Assembly: GCA_030761205.1 (NCBI GenBank)
Contig: JAULJL010000039.1
Location: forward strand, 9,806,001-9,870,000
DNA: 64,000 nt
From: Fremontodendron californicum
Lineage: Eukaryota; Streptophyta; Magnoliopsida; Malvales; Malvaceae
Reading direction: 5' to 3'
Part shown: positions 22,228 through 33,743 of the stretch, piece after piece
Layout of the letters: the number at the start of each line of letters is the position of its first letter
How positions within the stretch are numbered: position 1 is the stretch's first letter
Program-made: the position numbers and the translations under genes
Notes under the pieces: generated by a model
Seen by the model: the letters and a program-made list of their open reading frames with translations, nothing else
Database searches by the model: none
What the model was told of the DNA's origin: nothing

Positions 22228-23866
22228 CTAATAGTTCTTCTCCTTCTTAAGGTTTCTGACTTCTTGTTCCCATTCCCTGGAAGTCTTGAGAGTCCCCTCG
22301 AATTTGAGCTCGAAACGGTATCTCTTGTTCTCTAAGTGTAATTCTTGAAGATCACTTTGAACAGTATCCCACTCTCTCTTGATCTTTTCTTTTTCTTTTT
22401 CTCGGGCTACCTCCCTATCTTTCATGTCCTCAAGCTCTTTTTGCAGTCTGGCAATCTCCTTGTTCATCCGGCCTTTTCTTTTTCAAATTTTGCCCTTGCG
22501 ATTTCTAACTCTGATAGCGCTTCCTTGGGAGGCGAACTCAAATGCTGAACTTCTTCCCTGTCCGGTGTCAATAACCTATCATTAACCCTCGATTCCCTCC
22601 ATGTCAGGTAATCAGGTGTGACGATATCGGCATATCTAGCTACCTCCACCCGATGAGTTTCTTTCCATGCCACTACAATCTCATGGACTTTTCCCGAATA
22701 TCCAACCTCTATGTAAGCAAATTCCAAATTACTAAGGTCATGGGTCATTGGAGTAAACTGACGAGATTCTGATTGCCTCAGTACTAGTAGTGGTGCATAG
22801 CTCACTCCTCCCCATACTCCCAATAATGGAACAGAAGCTTTATCTCCGCATTTATACAATGTCGGCATAGGAGCTATCCACGGAGCTCTCCAAACTATCA
22901 TCTCAGCCCTGATATTCCGGAATATGTTGATCCATTGCTCCTCAGTCCTATCCTCAAGCCAATCCCTCTTAAGAAATTCACCAATTGGTGCAAAAGATTT
23001 CCAGTATGAGCGAAGAGGGAAATTCTCCTGTTTACAAAAATGGCTCTGAACCCATATGTAGAGGAGCTGTATACAACCTTGAAAACGACCTTTTCCTTCA
23101 CGTTTATAGAAATTCAGAGATCAGATTGTTTCTGCTATGATGCCGGGGCTGGATTTATCCGTTGCTCAAGCCTCTCGAAAACATTAAATATCGCCACATC
23201 CACATACCCTAATGTTTTCGGGAAGATAACTAAACCATAAATAGCCAAAGCAAAAATATTCCTAATTGTCTCCTTGCTTGAATGGCTATGGATTAAAGCC
23301 CGTAAAATATCCCATGATATACAGTAGTTTACTCCTTTTCGGACAACATGGCATTCTACCCAATTTCTTTCTACTCCCAAAATCTTCGACACCTTTTTCC
23401 TGAAACCCGGCGTCTTTGTATCCTTCAAATAAATACGATCGGGAATAACATTCTCAATATGCAGCATGGTCGAATACTCCTCTATGGTTGGAGTCATATC
23501 CTCTCGGTTGAAAGTAAAACACCGATAAGCGGGATTCCAGAATTGTACCACAGCCCGGACCATCTCGCCACTGACCTTAACCTGAGCTAACAGTGCTATG
23601 TCCCCATATGTCTGAGTGAAGTCTTCTTTTTTCTATATATTCCACTGATTCCATATATCAATCAAATCCCGGACATCATTTTGCTTGATAATAAGATCAA
23701 CCTCGGCTGGCAATGCTGACACATATCCCATCTTCAAACAATCCCCATTATCCTGCTGACCTTTCTCGGATTGTTTCCTAACTTCTAAATGTTTCTCGAC
23801 CACTGAGACACTCTGACCCTCCATGAAAGCCCTTTTGGTTGAATAATATCCCGAGACCAATAACCT
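22228..23866 (-). pseudogene. Ogre ORF1 of element A (broken)
   Basis: An extra coding region upstream of gag is diagnostic of Ogre elements; its function is unknown. Recognisable segments, in order: an N-terminal part (ALPAEVDLIIKQNDVRDLID), WNPAYRCFTFNREDMTPTIEEY, SWDILRALIHSH, then WRAPWIAPMPTLYKCGD and a C-terminal charged coiled coil (EIARLQKELEDMKDREV region, 22230-22467). The style resembles plant proteins carrying the DUF7745 / plant-mobile-domain-like family; that assignment is from memory and tentative. It is broken by in-frame TAGs at 23633-23635 and 23135-23137 and by frameshifts near 23100 and 22468. The true start is uncertain: no ATG is obvious, and the first clear homology begins near 23866. 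Confidence 0.75.
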
Positions 23867-24794
23867 TCAAATGTGCAAAAATGATGGCAAGAATGCAAAA
23901 AAGAAACAAAAAAAACAACAACAAAAAGAAAATGAATTAGTAACGGGAATAAATATGAATAATACAAAAAACATATAATTCAAAGCAATAATTATCCCTG
24001 AGGATGCCAACAAAATTTTGGCATTGTAACATCTCTGGGATGAAATATCAACACTTATTACGGGCATTGTGATGTACGTTCATCATTGTCCATTTTTCAA
24101 AAATAAACTTATTCGGAAAATAGAATAGAAGGTAAAAAGATTGGAAATATTTCTCCATGTGTTCTTAACTTCGGGATATCTAATTGGAAATCTGGCATGG
24201 CTTCGCCTAGGTTTATTATATGAAGGTGAATGAGTTCTAAAAGCCCTTAATTGTTCCTCACTGTCACCGGTGAAGGCTAGTAAGGCACCCCGATAAAAGC
24301 GGGTTCAATTCGTTAGAGTCTATTTCCCTAGCCCATGCGGATTGTTAATCACGAAGTCTTAGGTAATTTAGTAATCCGGAAGTGTTTCACTAGTCCATGT
24401 GGATTGTTAATCACGAAGGCTTAGTTACTTTGCTCCCACCTAAAAGGACGGAACCCGGGTATAGGATTCATGATATGCAAATGCACGTGTAGTGTGTGAG
24501 GAGAAATAACAAACCTTTCACCACCTATTCTATATCCCTTATTCTAAATGCCACAACAAGATTAAACAACATAAATCATCAATTAATCAATAAATGAATA
24601 TATGAACCAAAATAACCGGAGAATAGTTATAATATGTATGCACATGAATATGGACATATTTAAAAACATTTTATTATTTTTTTGAAATTATCTTTATTTT
24701 TTTAAAATGTGGAAATTAAAATTAAATACCAATTAAACCAACAAAACCGAGACTTTGATAACACACGACTAATTCTAGGTCTGACTCTCTAATT
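23867..24794 (-). other. 5' leader of element A
   Basis: About 930 bp between the primer binding site and ORF1, with no gene. It has AT-rich stretches (23930-24000, 24560-24760) and a short direct repeat around ACTAGTCCATGTGGATTGTT and its relative near 24330-24420. Confidence 0.7.
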
Positions 24795-24813
24795 GTCCCC
24801 AGTGGAGTCGTCA
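24795..24813 (-). promoter_or_regulatory. Primer binding site of element A (tRNA-Arg-like)
   Basis: Three bases inside the 5' LTR, the minus strand reads TGACGACTCCACTGGGGAC. The reverse complement of the 3' end of plant tRNA-Arg(ACG) including CCA begins TGGCGACTCCACTGGGGA, so the match is 17 of 18 with G-to-A at position 3. A tRNA-Arg primer is the known choice of Ogre elements. Confidence 0.85.
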
Positions 24814-24816
24814 AGC

Positions 24817-27800
24817 TGTCGCAACCTAAAAAATAACGAGTCTCATTGCAAGACTCTATTATTCGTTAAGCGTGACATTAAAAAAAACGAGGAAAAGTCG
24901 ACTTAATTCCTCTAGATAAATAAAGGTTTTGAAAATGACCTTGAAAAAGACATGGAGTCGCCACCAATCTTTTTTGCTAGGTGTGATCGGCCACCTATTA
25001 AAACCGATTTTATAAAATATTTAAAAAATTAATTAAAAAATTTTAAAAACCAATTTCAAGTCTGCGTTTTAACCAAGAGAAATCAAATAAATGGGTTCGG
25101 GACTCGATTACGTATGGGGAAGGATTAGCACCCCCAAAACGCTCGTATAAAACAGTTCCTTATTAATCGTGTGTTATCTCAAATCTCGGTATAAAGTTGG
25201 TTTTGAATTTAGTATTTCAAGTTAATTCCCAATTTAAAGAAAAATAATTCCATTTTTAATTGAAAATGATCCGAAATTTACAAAATTCAAAATTTTCCTA
25301 TATTCCCCAACAAAAGTGGTAAAATATAGAAATTTTTATTAATTTTTGATAACTTTCCGAATCATTATCCTTTTAAATAAGATATTCCGTTATTAATAAT
25401 AATTGATGATATCCTCCCCAGCAAACCCGGCAGAGAACTCATGAATTATTTTAACTTGGGAATATCTTTATTTTATTGAAAATCATTACCTTTTTGAAAT
25501 CATTTAAAAGAAATGAATATGTATATGCATGACATAAATAAAATGACATAGCAAAGTATAAATAATATAATGCAATCCTAAATGATATGATATAATTGAA
25601 ATGTCTTAGTATATTCTAAATGAAATGAAATATTCTAAGTTATATGATATATCCTAAGTGAAATGAAATATCCTAAGTCACATGATATATTCTAAATGAA
25701 ATGAAATATCCTAAATGATATAATATATCCTAAATGAAATGAAATAACCTAGGTAACATAATATATTCGAAATGAAATGACCTAAGTAACATAATATATT
25801 CTATATGAAATGAAATAATTTAAATGACATGGCAAATATGAATGATATGGCATATAATTTAAATGACATGAAATATAGAATAATGCTATCATATAATATG
25901 CATGAAAATAAAAATTTAAATAAGAATGCATGAACATAGTATATGCTAAATAATATAAAAATAACTAAATAAAAAGCATAGGATATCATGAAATATTCAA
26001 AACCATATAATAAACCATATAACATAAAAAAAAAATCAAAATAATAACAATACCATAGGAATTATTATAGCAAAAATCACATATTATACAAAATGCATGA
26101 ATATGGAAAATGCAATGCATGAAATGTATTTTTTCCTTTAATTAAGGAAATCCGTATATCTAAAAAGATATCCGGCTACCTTAGGAAAATATGTCAAATT
26201 AAATATTCTAAAACCAAAATACTTTGTGATTGTTTGAAAACAATTTTGAAAAGTTTAGATTAAAAATAAAAACTACGTTAAACACTTTTTTAAATGGCTC
26301 TAATTTTCTAAGTTTAAAAATCCGAACTTGACTACCCTTAACCCGAGACTTAAAAAAAAATCATTTTTAGATTTTAAAAAGGCTTAGAAACTATCCTAAG
26401 TCAGTAGCTAACCTTCCTAATCAGGCCCCCCTAAGTAACTTAACCAAAACAGAAAAATGATTTTTCTTTAAATTCATTTCTGACTCGACTGTCCAGTTTT
26501 AAGCCACGATTTTTTATCCTATTTTTAAAAATTCAAAAAAATTCTGAAAAACATACTGGAGACTCAGGACATGTAAAAATACATGGAAAAAAATTGGCTT
26601 AATTTTCTGATTATAGATGAACTCCCAGAAAAATCGGAAAAGTACGAGTTTGGGTGAAAAAAACTGTTTTGCCAAAATACATTTTTACCTTTGATAAAAT
26701 CATTTAAAAATCAAAGTAAAAATATTTAAGACTCACAAAATGACTCACAAATAGTAGCTATGACTTTTTGAAAGTTAGATAAAAATTGGCTAAGTAAAAA
26801 AAAATCACAAAGGTAGAATAATCAATTTGACAAACTTTAATTTTTCACAAGTGTGCTCAAGAGAGCATGACTTTAAACCATTAATTGGCCTAAGTCATTA
26901 ATCAAGTGGTATGAACATGAAATGCATGAAAAATTAAAGCAAATATGATGCATGAAATGCATGAGTTTAAACCTAAATCTCATGAAAAAATGCATGGCAT
27001 CCATATAGTGACCTAGACCTCAATGAATCTGCATGGCATTTAATGCAACCTAGGTCTAAAATGCATGAACATACATGGCAAATAAACCAAACCTAATAAC
27101 TAAAATATGCATGGCATTTTCACAAACACAAAGCATGCTTAAACCAAAAACTCAACCAAATATCATGCAAATGCTAACCTATCAACTAACATGGCAAGAA
27201 TACACATTCACTGCTAGAATTCAATGAGTGGCCGAATGACCTATGGTTCCTAACAAGCATGGAATTTTCACAAACACTTGGTATACTAACATGCAAAACT
27301 AAATCAAATGTCATGCAAATGCAAAACCTACCAACTAACATGGAAAAAATGCAACACACAATACAAAACACATGGAGTAGCCGAATGGCCTCAAGCTCCA
27401 ACAAGCATGGCATTTTCACAAACACTTGATATACTAACATGCTCAACTAAAATATAACACTCAAAACATGCAAACACAAAGTAGAAATACTAAAACCAAA
27501 CAAGCATTTTCACAAACACTTGATATACTAACATGCTCAACTAAAATATAACACTCAAAACATGCAAACACCACACAAGCATTTTCACAAACACTTGATA
27601 TACTAAATATAAAACATCAACAAATTTAAACATTATGAAAACAGAAAATTAAAAATGCAAGAACATGATATTTAAATCACAAATGACAACAAACAAAACA
27701 ACCAAATTAAAATATGACTCAAGTATGAAGTAGAATAACACTTAAAACATCAAGATAAAAGAAAATAACAATAATAACATGATAAAGTAAACAAAATAGC

Positions 27801-29977
27801 AACCTTAATAAAAAATGTAGGCCATTCGACCATGGTGAGAAAAATGTAAAAAAAAAATTGTAAAAAATATTTAAGAAAGAAATGAAGAAAGAACTTAAGT
27901 AGAACAATAAAAAAAACATTTATTTAAAAAGGAAACTCGCCAAATAGTAATCAAAATAGCAAAAACAAGAATGGAAAATCAAGAAAGTGCAAGAGTTGGT
28001 GCTCAAGAGCAACCTCAAGAAGCTATATTTTAAGCTTTATCTCTTCAAACTTTCCTTTCTTTTCTAAACTTTTTCTTTTTGCTTTCAATCAAGGAGAGAA
28101 AAACTAAGAAAAACTAAGAGAAACCAGCAAAATGAAAGCCTGAAAAATGAAATTCTGAACCCCCTTTATGTTAAGGCTGAATGCCTCTCTCTCTCCTCCA
28201 AAAATGTTGTCATTTTTTCCAACCAATTTTCCATCAAATGGCTAATAATTCAAGGGAAAAATCATGAAATTACCACCCTTAGATTAGCATGGCAGCTGTC
28301 CATAATTACAGCTATTCAAGAATAATGTTGACACTCTCCCTTGGCCTATGTGGCTTAATCACAATGGCTTGATTAAAAAGAATCTCTAACTAACTCTTAA
28401 TTCTTGGCCATTTGATTGAAAAATCAGAAGCTTCCTCTTTCCTTTGGGCCTTGGCAGGCCAGCACTTCTCTTTTCCAGCCCAAGTCTGATTTTTTGAAAG
28501 CCCAAAAGAAGCCCTTTTCGGTTGCTTGGGTGAAATGACCGTTTTGCCCCCCGGATGCAAATAAATGTCAAACGGACTCCAAATTCAATTTTTATTTTTT
28601 TAATACTTTAAAAATAATAAAATATTGAATTCTAGAAGTTTTCAAAATTTATCGAGTCCGTTTGCTATTTATTTGGATTTTTTTCCAAAATTGCCCTTTT
28701 ATGCCCCTACATTTTACCATTTTTAAAACGAGCTCCAAATCAAGATTTTTCTTCACCAATATCATCCAAATAATTTAAAAAAGTGTGATCTGGAAGTTTT
28801 CATAATTTGTTGAGCTCATTTGGTATTTTTTCGGGATTTATCTGCTTGAATTACTGCATAGGGGCTCGGGATTTGGCCATTTTGCAAACGAACTCCGAAT
28901 CAAGATTTTCTTTCTCCAATATCTTCCAAATAATTTAAAAATGATATTTGCAAAATTTCAGAATTTTTGGAGTCCATTTGCTATTTTTTCGAGATTTATC
29001 TTCTTGAATTATTGCCTACGAATCCCGGGATTTGGCCATTTTGTAAACGAACTCCGAATCAAGATTTTCTTTCTCCGATCTCTTCCAAATAATTTAAAAT
29101 GAGATTCGCAAAATTTGAAAAGATTTGGAGTTCATTTGCTATTTTTTCAAGATTCTCCTTTTTGAATTATTACATAATAGACCCGGGATTTGGCCATTTT
29201 GCAAACGAACTCCGAATCAAGATTTTATTTCACCAATCTCTTCCAAATGATTTAACAATTAGATTTGCAAATTTTCAGAATTGTCGGAGTCCATTTGCTA
29301 TTTTTCCCAAATTTTCCAATTTTGCCTCCCAAAACCCGATTTTGCTCAAAACAAGTCTGATTTTCAGATTTTCTTCAAACTGAGCCTTGGGCTATCCCTT
29401 TTTAATCATTCTTCATCCATTGGGATTTAGTCTTACCAAGTCGGGCCATTTCTTTGATTCTTCCCGATTTCACCGAAATCCACCAAAAACCTTAATTCTT
29501 GGTTTTCTCCCGGATTGTCTTTTCTTTCGGTTTTTCTTGCAAGCGGCTTCTCCATTACCCTTAGTCAGTGCTTATCTTTCATTTGGAACCTTCTATTTCG
29601 ACCAATTTGATCGTTTAAGCACTTTTCCCTAAATTTCTCGAATTAGGGTTTTCTTTCTATTGAATCTCCAAATCCCAACTTCCGAACTCCATATCTTTCA
29701 ATGTAGACCTCGGATTATCAAAATTCTTTCGCCATTTTTCAATTAAACTTAAAATCTTAATTTTGAAAGTGGGTTGACTTTTTCAATAGTTGACTTTTTT
29801 GGGGTTGACTTTTTCTGAGGTTGACTTTTTTTGAGTTTGACTTTTTATGCTCGCCCTTTTAAACTAAGTCTTGGGGTACCACCTGCAGGATGAAAAAAGT
29901 CTTTTTACATTCTGAAACCTTAATTTAGGAAGAAAACATACCTGTTTTAGTGGTCCGGACAAAATTAGGTGTCTACA
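24817..29977 (-). repeat. Element A 5' LTR
   Basis: This 5,161-bp direct repeat of 6813-11974 ends TGTCTACA at 29977 and is followed by the CAACT duplication. It has the same internal repeats: AT-rich units at about 25590-25815, GCATTTTCACAAACACTT units at about 27110-27610 and 150-bp units at about 28700-29320. A poly-pyrimidine set of GTTGACTTTTTT units lies near 29770-29845. No gene is supported in it. No TATA box could be placed with confidence. Confidence 0.92.
24953..24963 (-). promoter_or_regulatory. Primer-site-like 11-mer inside the LTR
   Basis: The minus strand reads TGGCGACTCCA, a perfect match to the first 11 bases of the tRNA-Arg(ACG) primer site, about 136 bases before the LTR end. 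It is conserved in the LTRs of B (44706-44716, one change) and C (59715-59725, perfect). Confidence 0.55.
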
Positions 29978-29982
29978 CAACT
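29978..29982. repeat. Target-site duplication of element A, right copy
   Basis: CAACT is identical to 6808-6812. The gag frame of element B resumes directly after it. Confidence 0.85.
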
Positions 29983-32072
29983 CGTTAAGTCTCAAGAGAA
30001 ATCAAGGGAACAAATGGATAAACTCATGGAAATGATGAACGCCATGATGAGACAGAATGAGCTGGGGGAGAATTCGGTCACAGGAAAAAGGGTGGTAAAT
30101 GAGGAAGATCAACCTGAAATCGTGCAATAGAAGGGCCAAGCATCCCAGCATGTGGGAAATGAGCAGCCAATTGGGGTAGCCTCCTACATTTATATCCAAC
30201 CAGCAGCTGAAGCACAGAATTATACTCCTGGAAAGGTAATATTGGGGTTGAACCAAGTGATATTATTGATGTTCCGGACTTTGAGGAACTGGCTGAGAAA
30301 GAAAATGCAAGGTTGGCTGAGCTGAAAAATATGGAAACTACAGAATCCCAGAAGAAGTATCAGTTGCTGGAAGAGAGATTAAGAGCAATAGAGGGGGCAG
30401 AGTTATTTGGCAGTCTGGATGCCAAAGAAATGAGCTTGGTACATGGCTTGGTAATTCCTCCCAAGTTTAAAGTACCCGATTTTGAGAAATATAATGGGAC
30501 TACCAACCCATCAGCACACCTGACCATGTACTACAAAAAAATGACAGGACATGATGATGATGAAAAACTGCTTATCCTCTGCTTTCAGGATAGCTTGACG
30601 AGGTCTGCAACCCGATGGTATAATCAATTGACTTAGACTAAGATCCGTTCTTGGATGGATTTAGCCAGGGCCTTTATGGAGCTTTATAAGTATGTATCTG
30701 ATATGGTACCTGACAGGCTGTCACTGCAGAACATGGAAATGAAGACTACTGAGAGTTTCAAGGAGTACTCTCAAAGGTGGAGGGACCTGGCCACTCAAGT
30801 GCAACCCCCTTTAACCAGCAAAGAAACAACGGTGCTTTTCATCAATACTTTAAAGGCACCATATTATGACAAATTGGTAGGGAGTGCCACTAAGAATTTC
30901 GCGGATATGGTTATATCCGGCGAAATGATTGAGACTACCATCAAAAATGGAAAAATGGAAGGGGGTGAGTCTGCCACTCTGAAAAAAGTATTTCCTGCTA
31001 AAAGAAAGAGGAAACTTACGCAGTTAGCATCAACCAATTTCCCTATACACCTCCTACACCATATACACCTCCCAGACCCTATACTCTTTCTACATCCTAT
31101 GCACCTCCTACTCCCTACACACCTTACCCAGGGTATAATCCTTACTACCCCAATGTGAACCAGCTTACCCAAAATACATTCCCCTATACCAATATACCAC
31201 AACAGCCATTTCCAACTGGTATGTCCCCACAGATAAACCTTCACCGAAACACTGTCCCAAACACCCAGGGTACCGTGCACAACGACCAACATTCACCAAG
31301 GAATGATAAAAAAAACCCATTTGACCCGATTCCTACCACTTACGGTGAACTATATCCCAAATTGTTGTAGGGTCAACTTGTTGCACCTGTATACCTTAAA
31401 CCTTTGACACCTCCATACCCAATGTGGTACAACGCGAATGCTAACTGCGCGTATCACGCGGGTATTCAGGGGAATTCAACCGAGGATTGCATTGCCTTTA
31501 AAAGGAAAGTCCAAAGTCTGATCAACTCAAGGGTTATGAAATTCGGGTCAAAGAATGGGCCAAATGTAGCTGGAAATCCGTTACCCGGTCATGCTGAGAA
31601 TCGGGTAAATGCAGTATTGACGGGGGAAGTCAGAAGGGTAAAAAGGTATGTCAGTGAAGTCAAGACTCCAATGATAAAAGTATGGGTCAAAATGGTTAAA
31701 GCAGGAATGGTGGAGGATGGAGACAGTTTAAAAATGGTTGCAAACAGGGTGGAGAATTGGTGCTCGTTCCATAGGTGTAAAGGTCATATCATACAGGAAT
31801 ATGGGGACTTTCTAGCAAAAGCCCAAAACATAATGGATGAGGGCGAGGCCCAGTTTTACGAGGAAATAGAGGAGGAAGTAGAGGTTATTGAGAATGCAGC
31901 TGGCTACGAGGTAGGAAGACCTTTGATCATCTATTATAATGAACCAGAGGAGAAAGTTATGCTGGTTGTTAAGGAAATTGCGTCTAAGTTAATCGTAGAA
32001 TTGCCTTCTTCCTTTTCATACAAAAAAATAAAGCTGCACCATGGAAGTATGACTGCAGCATGGTTATGCTAG
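29983..32072 (+). pseudogene. gag of element B, 3' part (broken)
   Basis: It resumes gag at codon 23. The capsid core matches A (FGSLDAKEMSLVHGLV, FEKYNGTTNPSAHLTM, RWRDLATQVQPPLTSKE). The YTPP-like linker lies around 31030-31200. Knuckle-type motifs are CAYHAGIQG (C-X2-H), with its distal His replaced by Asn, and WCSFHRCKGH, whose final Cys is lost. Breaks are TAG at 30127-30129, a 1-bp shift near 30235, TAG at 30637-30639, a shift near 31005, TAG at 31368-31370 (CAG to TAG) and a shift near 32030. Confidence 0.83.
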
Positions 32073-33530
32073 GGTCTTTGAGTCAGCAAGATATCATAGG
32101 AGTGGGGCACTTAACACGAAGTGGAAAGTGTTATGCCCCTGAAGTTGTTGAACAGGGATCAACGAGAAAGAATGGAGGAATGGATAAAGGGAAGAAGTAG
32201 AGAGAGGGTCAGCCTTGGTTAACAAAATAAAATGACCGGTTAATCAAAAAGAGGCTTGCGAGTTTTTAAAATTCATAACATATAGTGTGGTTGAGCAATT
32301 GCAGCGTCAACCAACAAGAATTTCAATCCTCTCATTGCTACTGAACTCGAAGCCACACCGAAATATCTTGTTAAGAGTTTTGAATCAGGCATATGTGGCC
32401 AACAACATATCGGTGGAGAAACTAGATAGGCTGGTGGGAAATATCGCAGCAGACGATCACATATATTTCAGTTATGATGAAATACCACCCAATGGTATTG
32501 GGTCAACAAAGGCTCTTCACATAACGACCACTTGCAAGGAGCACATAATACCAAGGCTGCTTTTGGATAATGGTTCTTCATTAAATGTGATGCCTTTGGC
32601 AACTTTGTCTAAAATGTCGGTTGATATTTCTTATATGTTGCCAAGTTGCACGGTAGTTAGAGCTTTTGATGGAACTAGATGGGAGGTAATAGAAACTATC
32701 GAGGTCCCAATAGAGATAGGTCCCTGTACTTACAAGGTGAATTTCCAAGTCATGGATATTACCCCGTCCTACAATTGCTTGTTAGGAAGGCCTTGGATAC
32801 ATTCCGCTGGGGCTGTATCCTCATCTCTTCACCAAAAGCTGAAATTTGTGATGGAGGGATGTTTGGTCACTGTGTCGAGAGAAGAGGACATCATAGCCTC
32901 TGCATCTACTGGTTTTCCTTACATTGAACCAAACGAGGATTTTGTGGAATGTTGCTTCTGGTCTTTGGAGTTTGTAAATGCAGTATTCGTCACTGAAGAA
33001 CGAAAAATTCCAAAATCGAAGTTGTCCAAGAATACAAGGTTAGGAGTAAGGACTACCGTGGGAAAGGGCTGCAGGGCTGGAAAAGGTCTTGGAAAGTATC
33101 TTCAGGGAATGGCCCGAGCAATTGAAATGGTTGGAAAGAAGGGCCTGTTTGATCTATGATATCTTTCGAAGGCTTAGGAAAAGAGGAAACAAGTGGAGAA
33201 GAATCGACAAACGAGGATGGCCCGTCTCGCAGGTATGGATATTGAGTGGGAACCTATGACTTTCCCACCAATCCTTCACAGCTTTCGCTCAGCCGGTTTT
33301 CTATTTGAAGAAAAGAATTCTGATGATGTACTCATAATGATTGAACAAGCTTTCGAGAAGTTTAATATGGATAAGGGTGAGCAGATACAGGATATAATGA
33401 TCTGCATGATTGGGGAAGAAAGAGTTGAAAGTAAGAATGCAAACTGGATGGTGCGGCCTCGTCCACCAGGATATAGACTGACCAATTGGAGTGCGACTGA
33501 GCTGCCCATAGTCTTTAGGTCTATTCCAAA
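32073..33530 (+). pseudogene. Protease and G-patch region of element B
   Basis: The protease active site keeps LLDNGSSLNVMP near 32560-32595, followed by YNCLLGRPWIHSAG. The G-patch is intact (GKGCRAGKGLGKYLQG, about 33060-33110). Upstream, near 32195, a small deletion of about 40 bases relative to A removes part of the linker. Stops occur near 33158-33177. The last frame runs from 33193 to the stop at 33532-33534, whose TAA overlaps the intron donor. Confidence 0.8.
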
Positions 33531-33743
33531 GTAATACTTTAAAACAATCTTAATTATCTTTGCCCAAGGATATTAAGAATTTTTTCTGTAATAAGGCTTT
33601 TGTTTAAACATTTTCATTCAATAAATAACAAGCACGATGCATTTTCTTCTTATTGATGTGTCCATATTCTTTCATTTATGATATTTATTTTGCTTTCATT
33701 GTATATATATTTCCTATATTGTTTTTTCCCAACCTATTTACAG
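33531..33743 (+). other. Ogre-type intron between protease and RT, element B
   Basis: Donor CCAAA/GTAATAC at 33531, acceptor TTTACAG/GTGTACG at 33741-33743, 213 bp. Splicing joins AA to G, giving Lys then Cys-Thr-Asn, and opens a frame that runs to about 34104. The body shows AT-rich, pyrimidine-rich sequence before the acceptor, as in A and C. Confidence 0.75.

Larger units (their letters stand above)
6813..29977 (-). mobile_element. Element A: complete 23.2-kb Tat/Ogre LTR retrotransposon
   Basis: On the minus strand the order is 5' LTR, tRNA-Arg-like primer site, leader, ORF1, gag, protease with G-patch, intron, RT, RNase H, second RNase H, integrase, 3' UTR with tandem array, polypurine tract, 3' LTR. 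Very large size, about 5-kb LTRs, an extra ORF1 upstream of gag, a second RNase H and an intron between protease and RT together define the Ogre type of the Tat lineage. The element is structurally complete and flanked by CAACT, but every coding section has stops or frameshifts, so it is not autonomous. The two LTRs differ at about 2 % in one 370-bp stretch aligned by eye and somewhat more at the ends, which implies a fairly recent insertion. Confidence 0.92.

Noticed and set aside
24795..24813. A tRNA gene
   Set aside because: Only the 18-base primer-site complement is present; no cloverleaf or A/B boxes around it.
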